In this document: positions 10,531 to 18,910 of the stretch, piece by piece | Position numbering within the stretch: the stretch's first letter is position 1 | Layout of the letters: each line of letters begins with the position of its first letter | Origin: Flammeovirga pacifica | Lineage (GTDB): Bacteria; Bacteroidota; Bacteroidia; Cytophagales; Flammeovirgaceae | Assembly: GCF_000807855.2 (NCBI RefSeq) | Contig: NZ_JRYR02000001.1 | Span: forward strand, 2,290,368 to 2,354,367 | Reading direction: 5' to 3' | Length of the DNA stretch: 64,000 nucleotides | The notes under the pieces: generated by a model | Databases searched by the model: none | What the model was told of the DNA's origin: nothing | What the model saw: the letters and a program-made list of their open reading frames with translations, nothing else | Translations under genes and position numbers: made by a program

Positions 10531-11293
10531 TATCACTTGATACACCTCCAATAGAAACATTAATTGCATCAACGGTATGTAATATTTCTTTAATAATATC
10601 TTCCTGAGATACATTTTTTAATTGTGATGTTAAACCAGAAACTACTAATACAGCCATCACTTCGTTATTGATATCATACACTGGAGCGGCAAAGTCAGTA
10701 ACCCCTTCTGTTAAGGTACTTTTTTGAACAAAACATTTTAGTTTTTTCAGTTCTAAAAACTCCTTATCAAGTTCAGCTTTCTCTGTTTTTGATAACTCTT
10801 GATAATCATCTGAGGCTTTTAAAATTTGCTTTCTTTCTGAAACTGATTTATTGGCTAAAATAATTTTACCAGAATTGGTTTGCGTAATTGGAAAAACTCC
10901 GCCTACCTCTACAGACAAAGATATGGGAGTCATACTCTTTGCCTGACAAATAATCAATAACTTATTCTGATAGAAAAAACTGAGGTGACATGATTGATTT
11001 ATTGTCTGAGAAAGCTGTTCCAAATATGGCATTGATGCTTTTACCAAATAATCAATTGAAGAGTGATGATGAGATAATTGAAATAATCGTAGAGTCAACT
11101 GATATTTTCCTGAAATAGGTTCTTTATTAATATAACCCCTCTCCTCTAGACACACCAACATACGGTAAATCTCATTGGGTTTACGTTGAATTCCTGTCCC
11201 AATTTCTGCTTGAGATTGAGGCACCGACTGTGCTGATAAAAATTCTAATATATCTAATCCTTTGTCTAAGGCTGGAGAGTTATAAGTAGTCAT
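10523..11293 (-). CDS. IclR family transcriptional regulator
   Basis: This 256-residue protein has an N-terminal winged helix-turn-helix (SPALDKGLDILEFL, AEIGTGIQRKPNEIYRMLVCLEERGYI) and a C-terminal IclR effector-binding domain (TQTNSGKIILANKS, EGVTDFAAPVYD, AVLVVSGL). IclR proteins bind small organic acids or sugars and control catabolic operons; KdgR is the family member for keto-deoxygluconate. I chose the ATG at 11293 rather than a TTG at 11302. It is encoded on the opposite strand between the MaoC-like gene and the lactonase, and so probably regulates this cluster. The 137-base divergent region to the lactonase gene likely holds its operator; no clear palindrome was found there. Confidence 0.93.
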   Translation of the reverse strand: MTTYNSPALDKGLDILEFLSAQSVPQSQAEIGTGIQRKPNEIYRMLVCLEERGYINKEPISGKYQLTLRLFQLSHHHSSIDYLVKASMPYLEQLSQTINQSCHLSFFYQNKLLIICQAKSMTPISLSVEVGGVFPITQTNSGKIILANKSVSERKQILKASDDYQELSKTEKAELDKEFLELKKLKCFVQKSTLTEGVTDFAAPVYDINNEVMAVLVVSGLTSQLKNVSQEDIIKEILHTVDAINVSIGGVSSDKN

Positions 11294-11430
11294 ATGTTTC
11301 AATTAGTTTTAACAAAAATAAGAAATTAGGCCTATTTTAGGGTGTAAATCCATTAGTATTTTTGAAAGATTATCAATCTATTTCAAATCAAAAAAATATT
11401 AGCTAAAATCAACAAAATAAACTTAATGAA

Positions 11431-12477
11431 ATGAATTTTTATACTTCTTCTTATACAGAACATGTCGGACCTGGATTGTCAGGTGACGGTATAGGTATTC
11501 AATACTTCAGTATCAATAATGAAACTTCTAAAATTACATTATTACAAAGTTTTGAAGCGATTAATCCAGGGTATTTTTCTCTAAACCTAAGACATCAAAT
11601 AATATACACTTTTCAAGAAAGACTACAATCATTAAAACCCAAACTGAACTGTTATCAAACAAATTTGGGGCATTTAGAATTGATAAGATCTTTAGATATA
11701 AATGGAGGGTTACCATGTCATATATTACATATCAAAAAGTACGATTGTTTAATAGTGAGTTGTTATCAAACAGGTAACTTTTTAAAATACAATTTGGATG
11801 AAAATGGTCTTCCTCTCCCTTATTCTCAAAACATAAAATATCAAGGAGGTAGTATCAATAAAGATCGACAAGAAGGTCCTCATGCTCATTTGGCTTACTA
11901 TGATGAAGCTCATGACCTTTTACAACTGATCGATTTAGGAAATGATAAGATTTATTGTTTGAAATATCACAATAATCAGTTCGAACAAATGAATGAAATA
12001 AGTGTTCCTTCAGGTGGTGGACCGAGGCACTTAGTACAACATCCGAATGCCAATTTCAGTTTTGTTTCCAATGAAATGACAGGAGAAATCAGTCTTTTAA
12101 AATGGGAAAATGATGCTTGGCAATGGATTAAAAATGTCTCTGTTATGACACAAAATCATAATAATGAGGCTTCTGCTTCTGCAATAAAAATATCAAAATG
12201 TGGACAATTTGTGTATTGTGGTGTGAGAAGTACCAATAGTATTGCCATCTTAAAATTTGATGAAGCAACAGAAAATCTACAATTAATCGACGATGTGCCT
12301 ACACTTGGAATTACACCCAGAGATTTCGAAATCTCATCCGATGGAAAAATATTGGTTGTGGGTAATCAAGACTCTGCTTCTTTAATTACATTTTCTCTTT
12401 GTGAAAAAACAGGTAAAATGGAGAAGATTGAAAAAGTGAATGGTATAAGATCTGTTTGCTGCGTGAAGTTTGAGTAA
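11431..12477 (+). CDS. Lactonase family seven-bladed beta-propeller protein (Pgl type)
   Basis: This 348-residue protein resembles the 6-phosphogluconolactonase/lactonase family (PF10282). Repeated blade-like units end in IYCLKY, ISLLKW, IAILKF and LITFSL, and SVPSGGGPRHLVQHPNANFSFVSNE is a family hallmark. Members open sugar lactones or cis,cis-muconolactone-type lactones. There is no signal peptide, so it should be cytoplasmic. It is read divergently from the IclR gene and lies at the end of the sugar/CoA cluster, where it could hydrolyse a lactone made by the Gfo/Idh or zinc dehydrogenase. That link is inferred from position only. Confidence 0.85.
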   Translation: MNFYTSSYTEHVGPGLSGDGIGIQYFSINNETSKITLLQSFEAINPGYFSLNLRHQIIYTFQERLQSLKPKLNCYQTNLGHLELIRSLDINGGLPCHILHIKKYDCLIVSCYQTGNFLKYNLDENGLPLPYSQNIKYQGGSINKDRQEGPHAHLAYYDEAHDLLQLIDLGNDKIYCLKYHNNQFEQMNEISVPSGGGPRHLVQHPNANFSFVSNEMTGEISLLKWENDAWQWIKNVSVMTQNHNNEASASAIKISKCGQFVYCGVRSTNSIAILKFDEATENLQLIDDVPTLGITPRDFEISSDGKILVVGNQDSASLITFSLCEKTGKMEKIEKVNGIRSVCCVKFE

Positions 12478-12612
12478 ATTTTTCACTTGTCTAAATGTCA
12501 TATTTAGGTAATGACAAAAACATTCATTTAAACAATGAATTAAGCTCTATAATACCTTCAGGTCATTTCTAAAAAATGGGGATAATACAATTTTCGAGAT
12601 AAAATATTTTCA

Positions 12613-12642
12613 GAAAAAAAGGGAACATTAAATGTTCCCTTT
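12613..12642 (-). terminator. Rho-independent terminator after mltG
   Basis: A GC-containing stem (AAAGGGAACA paired with TGTTCCCTTT, 12618-12642) is followed on the minus strand by a run of T. It lies 25 bases past the mltG stop codon and probably ends the M16 peptidase-mltG transcript. Confidence 0.75.
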
Positions 12643-12666
12643 CTTCTATTTAGATATTAACTGTAT

Positions 12667-13722
12667 TTACTTATAAACACGAGCTTTATTTAAAGCTCTT
12701 TGATATTTAGCGGCATAAATATTATGCTCTCTTAATGTCTTTGAAAAATGATGGTATCCTGAAAAATCATCAGAAGCAACCATATACATATATCTATGCT
12801 TTTCTGCATTTAATACCGCATTAATAGCCTGTGTAGATGGAATTCTAATTGGTCCAGGAGGTAAACCAGAATACTTATAAGTATTATAAGGAGAATCTAC
12901 CTCAAGATGTTTATTCAATACCCTTTTTACATCAGTAAACTCTGCTACAACACCTTCTTCTACACAACCAAAAACTACTGTAGGGTCTGATTGTAGTGCC
13001 CAACCTTTATTTAGACGGTTCACATACAAACCAGCTACTTTAGGCATCTCATCTACCTTAATTGTTTCCGATTCAACAATAGAAGCTAAAACAGTTACTT
13101 GATAAGGTGTGAGACCTAATTTCTCAGCTTTCTGTTTTCTTATATCGTTCCAAAAGTTATCATATTCCTTTTTCATTCTTCTTACCAAATTCTTGGCAGA
13201 CAATGTCCAATACACCTCATAGGTATTCGGAATAAAGATGGCTTTTACAGTCATGCTATCAAGTCCTAAAGAAAGAAGTAATTCTTTATCGTAAATAGCA
13301 TCCAATACTTCATCAGGAGTAACTTCTAACCTTGGAGTAATTCTATCTGCAACATCTTTTAAAGTACGTGCATTATTGAATGTGATTTTTGTCGGTGATT
13401 GTGCGCCTGATCTTAAATATCTTACCGCTTCAATATTTGTCATATTAGGCTGTAAAACATACAGACCCGGTTTAATATTTTCGTTGTACTTCATCGCTTT
13501 ACTAACAAAACGGAAAGGTACCAACTCAGAAATAAGATCATATTTCTGTAAAGTATCAGTTACATTCTTTATCGTTGCATCATGAGGGATTCTAATCACA
13601 GCAGGTTCTCTGTTTTGTCCCGGTAAAATGTTTGCAGTGTAAAAAATTTGGTAAAAATAAACAATCATACTGATGGCGAATACTGAACCACCAATAAATA
13701 AAAAAACGCGTATGTTCTTCAC
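12667..13722 (-). CDS. mltG: Endolytic peptidoglycan transglycosylase MltG (YceG)
   Basis: This is a 351-residue inner-membrane protein with one N-terminal transmembrane helix (about residues 7-27) and a periplasmic YceG/MltG domain. MltG cuts nascent glycan strands and sets their length. The catalytic glutamate is visible as Glu217 in ASIVESE, and LYVNRLNKGWALQSDPTVVFG and SPYNTYKYSGLPPGPIRIPS are strongly conserved family blocks. Length matches the family. It lies 51 bases downstream of the M16 peptidase gene on the same strand and ends in a good terminator, so the two probably form a short operon. Confidence 0.95.
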   Translation of the reverse strand: MKNIRVFLFIGGSVFAISMIVYFYQIFYTANILPGQNREPAVIRIPHDATIKNVTDTLQKYDLISELVPFRFVSKAMKYNENIKPGLYVLQPNMTNIEAVRYLRSGAQSPTKITFNNARTLKDVADRITPRLEVTPDEVLDAIYDKELLLSLGLDSMTVKAIFIPNTYEVYWTLSAKNLVRRMKKEYDNFWNDIRKQKAEKLGLTPYQVTVLASIVESETIKVDEMPKVAGLYVNRLNKGWALQSDPTVVFGCVEEGVVAEFTDVKRVLNKHLEVDSPYNTYKYSGLPPGPIRIPSTQAINAVLNAEKHRYMYMVASDDFSGYHHFSKTLREHNIYAAKYQRALNKARVYK

Positions 13723-13773
13723 TGTTATAATTCACTTAGTTACCCTCAATATAAAAAAATCGTTAATTGAGGT

Positions 13774-15018
13774 TTATTGTTTTATTTCTGAACGGTAAAT
13801 CAACGTAGATAAACGGTCTTTTGCAAATATTTCGTTGGCAACATCAAGTAAATCTTCTGATGTTATGTCCTTAATTTGCTGAAAAACTTCTTCTATTGTT
13901 TCAAATTTTTCTTTGTCCAAAAGTGCTTTCCCCATACCCAACATAATAGATAGGTTCGACTCTCCAGACATGGCAATTTGTCCCATGATTTGCTGTTTAG
14001 CTGCTCTTAACTGCTGCACTCCCAACTTCTTCTCTCTTAACTTACTTAACTCTCTATCAACAAGTTTCAAGCATTTATTGAGACTCTTTTCTTCAGTAGC
14101 AAAGTATATACTAAACTGCCCACTGTCTAAATAAGCAGAAGAACCTGCCGTAATATCATACACATAGCCGTACTTCTCACGAATTCCTAAATTCAATCGA
14201 GAATTCATAGCTGGTCCTCCAAGAAGATTGGTCAATAAAAAGAAAGGCATGCGTTTTTCGTGATGCAGTTCGTAAGCTTCAGCTCCCATCATCACATGAC
14301 ATTGCGTAATAGGCTTTTTTCTTTCAACAACAATGGGTTGGTAACCTGTAAATGGAATTCTACTTTTCTCATTTTTCACTTCTGGAATATGAGAAAAATA
14401 TTTCTCTCCTAAAGCTACCACCTTTTCAAACTCAAGGTTAGAAACCGAAGCAAATACTACTTCATGAGTATTCACATTTTGATGAATGAATTCGAAAAAG
14501 TCTTGTTGCTCAAAGCTATTGACACTATCTATTGTTCCTAATATATTTCTACCTAAAGGATGATTAGGAAAAATCATTTCATCAAATTCATCACCAATAG
14601 CATCGGCAGGATCATCTCTATACAAAGACATTTCTTCCAATATCACAGACCTTTCCTTATTGATCTCTTTGACCGGAAAGCTTGAATTAAAGGTTAGATC
14701 AGATAGAATATCCACCGATTTTTCAAAATGCTCTACTAAAGTCGACGCATAAAAGTTGATCTTCTCTTTAGAAGTATAAGCATTTAACTCTCCACCAACA
14801 GCATCAATACTGTTAAGAATATGATAAGCCTTTCTCTTGTTAGTGCCTTTAAACGCCATATGTTCCCAGAAATGAGCAATACCTTGTTGTTCCAAAGTTT
14901 CATCTCTACTTCCGACATTTAAAATCACTCCACAATGTGCTAGTTTAGTGCTTTTGACTTGTCTATGAATTATTCTTATTCCGTTATCTAAACGGTGTAT
15001 CTGAAATCTCTTATCCAT
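13774..15018 (-). CDS. M16 family (pitrilysin/insulinase) zinc peptidase
   Basis: This 414-residue protein is an M16 metallopeptidase with the inverted zinc motif HFWEH (His49, Glu52, His53) and the downstream glutamate-rich helix (KERSVILEEM) that supplies the third ligand. An inactive-like second half follows, containing GGPAMNSRLNLGIREKYGYVYDI. It resembles the mitochondrial-processing-peptidase-like M16B group, which has about 410 residues. No signal peptide is seen. It is the first gene of a probable pair with mltG. A TAATTTTGCA box at 15082-15091 (minus strand) could be its -7 promoter element. Confidence 0.93.
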   Translation of the reverse strand: MDKRFQIHRLDNGIRIIHRQVKSTKLAHCGVILNVGSRDETLEQQGIAHFWEHMAFKGTNKRKAYHILNSIDAVGGELNAYTSKEKINFYASTLVEHFEKSVDILSDLTFNSSFPVKEINKERSVILEEMSLYRDDPADAIGDEFDEMIFPNHPLGRNILGTIDSVNSFEQQDFFEFIHQNVNTHEVVFASVSNLEFEKVVALGEKYFSHIPEVKNEKSRIPFTGYQPIVVERKKPITQCHVMMGAEAYELHHEKRMPFFLLTNLLGGPAMNSRLNLGIREKYGYVYDITAGSSAYLDSGQFSIYFATEEKSLNKCLKLVDRELSKLREKKLGVQQLRAAKQQIMGQIAMSGESNLSIMLGMGKALLDKEKFETIEEVFQQIKDITSEDLLDVANEIFAKDRLSTLIYRSEIKQ

Positions 15019-15081
15019 GAGTTGTAATCCCCTCCAAATGAATACGCTATAGTTAACGTATCCACTATAATATAATTAGCG

Positions 15082-15091
15082 TGCAAAATTA
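15082..15091 (-). promoter_or_regulatory. Candidate Bacteroidota -7 promoter box upstream of the M16 peptidase
   Basis: The minus strand reads TAATTTTGCA, matching the Bacteroidota TAnnTTTG consensus with the common trailing CA. It lies 64 bases before the M16 start. No TTG -33 box was found at the usual distance, so this is only a candidate. Confidence 0.3.
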
Positions 15092-15182
15092 CGCATTTGG
15101 AATGAAGAATTAGCTTTTAGGACCGTTTTTTTAGTGAACAAGCTTTTATTAATTGAAGTCTCTTAAGGATAAAGTAATTAAT

Positions 15183-15210
15183 ATAAAAAAGGAGACCCTT
15201 AGGCCTCCTT
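15183..15210 (-). terminator. Terminator after the FG-GAP lipoprotein gene
   Basis: AAGGAGACC pairs with GGCCTCCTT (15189-15210, one internal mismatch) and is followed on the minus strand by TTTTTTTAT. It lies about 90 bases beyond the stop at 15301 and before the M16 gene, so it separates the two transcripts. Confidence 0.65.
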
Positions 15211-15300
15211 CATTTATCAGAAACGTAATCAATTATATTTAAGCACTTACTTGTTGATGTTTCACTGATTAATTCATTCAAATCACCAACACTTTTATGA

Positions 15301-17517
15301 TTAATTTATGTTCTCTTTTCCTGCTACTACTACTTTATTCGCCTCTTGAAGTTCTAAAGTTTCTTGCTCTCCATTTCTCCAAGTGATGATCGCTTTAGTA
15401 GGAACTTCTTTACCTAATCCAAAATGAACGGTATTTAAAATACTTTGTGAATGGATTTCTCCGGCTGAAGCAACTCGTCTTTTATATTTATGTTGAGCTG
15501 TAAATAACTCCACCACTGCAGACATAGGATCTATATTGTTCTTTGCACTATATCCTACTCTAACTTGTAAGTAGTTGTTTTCTGTGTTAGTGTTATTTTT
15601 ATAGAGATACCATTTCCCATAATTATCACTACCACTTAATAAATCTACTTTACCATCTAAGTTATAATCAAATGCCTGCCCCATGTCTCCATGTCCTTTA
15701 TCGTTAAGATCTACCGCATTATGAGACGTAGTAATATCAAACTTTCCGTGACCATTATTAAGTAGAAGCCAATCGGTTACTCTTCCTTTTAAAAATCCAA
15801 AACGATAAACATACAAATCTTGAAAGCCATTATTATTAAAATCGCCTACTGTTACTCCTTGGTGACTGCCACCTTTTGGAATATTATAAGCTTCAGAAAC
15901 ATCAATAAATTGACCTCCTACATTTTTTAATAAAATATCTTGTACATTTCTATTTTGTGGATCCCATTTTGAATTAACGTTGGCAACTCCATCAATGGAA
16001 ATTCTTACATCCCAATAAATATTATCATTCCTCACCCATTCCATTTTCCATTTCCCATCTCCTACATATCCTAAATACCAGCCATTTTCAGATCGATCTT
16101 CAGGCCAGCCTTCTGCCATCTTTTGAGATACTACTAATTGATCTTCTTCTTTAGGTGATTGAATAGTTTGTTTTTGTTTGCCTAAGTGAATAGGAAAACC
16201 ATCATCATAAAGACGATACCATAAGAAAATACCAGAAATAGTGATATCACTTTCAGCTTCAAACTCTAAAGAAGTAATCGCTTTATTTCCTTCATCTCTA
16301 ATATCTAACCTATTGGCTACGGGATCAAAATCATACGATTTATTTGCCGTTTGATAATACGTTTTACCTCTAGCTAAATAAAGATCTAAGAAACCATCAT
16401 TATCAAGATCTATATCTGTAGCTCCTGTTATATAATCCAAATGCTGAACATCTTTGGGTAGCCACTCGCTCGTTTTATCCTCAAAAGTAAAATCACCCTT
16501 TCCTATCCAAATTGATAATGGTTCAAACAAGATTAAATCTTCAACCCCATCATTATTAATATCTGTGACAAGAACTCTTTCCGCATCTGCACTTTCAATA
16601 CCTTCACTTCTTACATTTGTAAAAGTACCATTTCCATTATTTTTATAAATGATATGTCTCTGACCATCTGATGTATTTAAACCTTGTGCATTAATAAATA
16701 ACAGGTCCAAATCTCCATCTTTATCCATATCTATCCATCTTACAGACCTCCCTCTTGAGCCTAAAGTGATTCCCACTTCTTGTGTAACAACTGTAAAATG
16801 ATCACCATCATTTCTTAATAAATGAGGTGGTTGAGGGTTAGTTCCATTTCCTCCTCCTTGAGATATTAAAATATCAAGATCTCCGTCGTTGTCATAATCA
16901 CCCAAAGCCGATCCATGAATATCCCACCTCCTCAATTCTTCTGAATGTTGTGTGACAGTGCCATCTCCATTATTCCAAAATAATTTTGCGGGTACTTTAT
17001 CATGATTATTTAAAACAAAATCGTAGTATCCATTATTATTGACATCTCCTATGGAAGGTCCTCCATATTTCCAGGTTACTTCAGTTGTAAAACCCGATTC
17101 TTCAGAAACATCTTCAAACATCGGAATACTGGCATTATCAGCTTCATTAAGTGCTATTTGATGAATATTGATTTTAGAACCTTTATTAAATAATTGAATT
17201 TTTTTTGTTCCTAGGCTTTTAAAGTCCACTAGAATTTCAAAAGTTTGAATTCCTTTTTGGGGTATATCAAGGTTGTCTACCAAAGTAACATTCTCTGACT
17301 TTATTGTTAAGTTGGCATAATTCCCTAAACATTCTACCTCCAACAACATGGTCTTCACCGGCGAAGATTGAACCTCAACTTTAATTTCTTCGGTATTTAA
17401 TCCTACACCTAAAGGCTGTTGTAAAATCTGATTTGGAGAGGTGACACAACTAAAAAATATTAGACTAAAAAATAATGATAAAACAGGTCTTGTATTCATA
17501 ATTTCAATTCGTTTCAT
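15301..17517 (-). CDS. FG-GAP/VCBS repeat lipoprotein with C-terminal ASPIC/UnbV domain
   Basis: This large exported lipoprotein (738 residues from the ATG at 17517; an ATG at 17499 is also possible) has a hydrophobic leader ending in FFSC, a likely lipobox. Many calcium-binding-type repeats follow, for example DVNNNGYYDFVL, DYDNDGDLDILIS, DMDKDGDLDLLF, DLDNDGFLDLYLA and DFNNNGFQDLYVY, which build a beta-propeller. The C-terminus (HSQSILNTVHFGLG, then IITWRNGEQETLEL) is an ASPIC/UnbV domain. A central stretch (about 380-520) breaks the repeat pattern and may be an inserted carbohydrate-binding-like module. Such proteins sit on the cell surface; the ligand is unknown. It has its own terminator and no obvious operon partner. 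Confidence 0.85.
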   Translation of the reverse strand: MKRIEIMNTRPVLSLFFSLIFFSCVTSPNQILQQPLGVGLNTEEIKVEVQSSPVKTMLLEVECLGNYANLTIKSENVTLVDNLDIPQKGIQTFEILVDFKSLGTKKIQLFNKGSKINIHQIALNEADNASIPMFEDVSEESGFTTEVTWKYGGPSIGDVNNNGYYDFVLNNHDKVPAKLFWNNGDGTVTQHSEELRRWDIHGSALGDYDNDGDLDILISQGGGNGTNPQPPHLLRNDGDHFTVVTQEVGITLGSRGRSVRWIDMDKDGDLDLLFINAQGLNTSDGQRHIIYKNNGNGTFTNVRSEGIESADAERVLVTDINNDGVEDLILFEPLSIWIGKGDFTFEDKTSEWLPKDVQHLDYITGATDIDLDNDGFLDLYLARGKTYYQTANKSYDFDPVANRLDIRDEGNKAITSLEFEAESDITISGIFLWYRLYDDGFPIHLGKQKQTIQSPKEEDQLVVSQKMAEGWPEDRSENGWYLGYVGDGKWKMEWVRNDNIYWDVRISIDGVANVNSKWDPQNRNVQDILLKNVGGQFIDVSEAYNIPKGGSHQGVTVGDFNNNGFQDLYVYRFGFLKGRVTDWLLLNNGHGKFDITTSHNAVDLNDKGHGDMGQAFDYNLDGKVDLLSGSDNYGKWYLYKNNTNTENNYLQVRVGYSAKNNIDPMSAVVELFTAQHKYKRRVASAGEIHSQSILNTVHFGLGKEVPTKAIITWRNGEQETLELQEANKVVVAGKENIN

Positions 17518-18201
17518 TTCCAATGCAAAATCAAATTAAAATCAGAAATTATAAAGATTTTAGACTAGACAATAAATTGACATAAAATCAAAAAGTTTGA
17601 ATACACACCTTTTAAACATGACTTTAGCTAAACAACAGCCCTAATTACCGATCATTACATTAAATTGATCAAAGAATTCGCCTACTCTCTTTCTATTTAT
17701 AGTATTTAATCGATATTGGTTTATAAACCTTCATTTCTAATTCATGACTTAAGTCACTTTTTAAGATAAAAGATAATAAAGTCTATTATGATTTTTTGAC
17801 ATTCTTAAAATAAGAAGGTAAATGTTAATACATTTAGAAAACAACACATTGTTAATAATAAATATATCAATAAAAGACCTGTATTATTAATATTTATCAA
17901 AAATACACCCTTATTTTACAATTATCACAAACCTCTTCTATTTCTCAAAAAATAAATGATCAATATTTTTCTATAGTTTTAACGTTCATATTCTCATTTT
18001 TCATCATTTAGTGACTTAGGTTAAGAAGAATAATTGACGATCATCACCATGCGTAAGTGATTTTTCATAAAGGCTGTAAACGTTAAATCTTGTTTACAAA
18101 AAAACTATTTGATTTAAAAAAACAGCCTACATATTTGAATCACAAACAAAACACTAAAAGATATTTTTATCTGTTATCAACTCAATCAATCAATTTTAAT
18201 C
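17518..18201. other. 684-base intergenic region, no gene seen
   Basis: This is AT-rich DNA between the reverse-strand FG-GAP gene and the forward yceI-like gene, so it should hold divergent promoters. The only clear structure is a perfect 12-base palindrome, TGACTTAAGTCA, at 17745-17756. A related half-site (GTGACTTAGGTTAAG) occurs near 18010. No open frame, tRNA or terminator was convincing. Confidence 0.5.
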
Positions 18202-18771
18202 ATGAGAGAATTATCCAACTTCATCATATCATCTTTAATTTTATTTCTATCGTTATCTGCTTCTATCAATGCTCAAAACATTAAAAGCCTGACAAAAGAA
18301 AGTAAAATAATTATTGAAGGTACTTCTTCGCTTCACGACTGGCATTCTGATGTTAATCAAGTTTCAGGATCTGCTCAAGTTTCTGTAGAAGACAATAAAG
18401 TAACTTCTGTAGAGAGCCTATCTCTTACATTTGTAGTTAAAAGCATTGAATCTGGAAAAGGAGCAATGAATAAAAATATATTCAAAGCACTGAAAGAAGA
18501 TAAAAATCCTAATATCCTATTTACTTCTACTTCTACTACTGTTGATGCTAAAGGAGTTGTTACTGCTAAAGGTAACTTAACTATTGCAGGAGCTACTAAA
18601 GAAGTAACATTAACAGCTAATTCATCCGTTAGCGGCAATAATGTAACTTTCGAAGGGAAAACCACATTCAAAATGACGGAGTATTCTGTAGAGCCTCCTA
18701 CTGCAATGTTTGGTACAATTACCACTGGTGATGAAGTAACTATCGTTTATTCTGCAGTTTTTGGTAATTAA
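18202..18771 (+). CDS. YceI family periplasmic lipid-binding-like protein
   Basis: This 189-residue secreted protein has a signal peptide ending in SASINAQ (about residue 24) and a YceI domain. TKESKIIIEGTSSLHDWH, NPNILFTST and GNLTIAGATKEVTLTA are typical of the family, a lipocalin-like barrel that binds polyisoprenoids in known members. The second half of the barrel (TTFKMTEYSVEPPTAMFGTITTGDEV) is complete. Its physiological role in Bacteroidota is unclear. It lies 139 bases before the porin gene on the same strand; with no terminator between them they could be cotranscribed. Confidence 0.9.
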   Translation: MRELSNFIISSLILFLSLSASINAQNIKSLTKESKIIIEGTSSLHDWHSDVNQVSGSAQVSVEDNKVTSVESLSLTFVVKSIESGKGAMNKNIFKALKEDKNPNILFTSTSTTVDAKGVVTAKGNLTIAGATKEVTLTANSSVSGNNVTFEGKTTFKMTEYSVEPPTAMFGTITTGDEVTIVYSAVFGN

Positions 18772-18910
18772 TCCATCTTTCTAAATCGTCTATTCATTTG
18801 CTCCAAGCAAATCTCAATTTATATATTTTAATCAGGAGTTTTTATCTGTAATTATCCTTTTTGATAATTTACTCCTAGCTAAACACAACCTATTTTAAAT
18901 AGAACAAACA

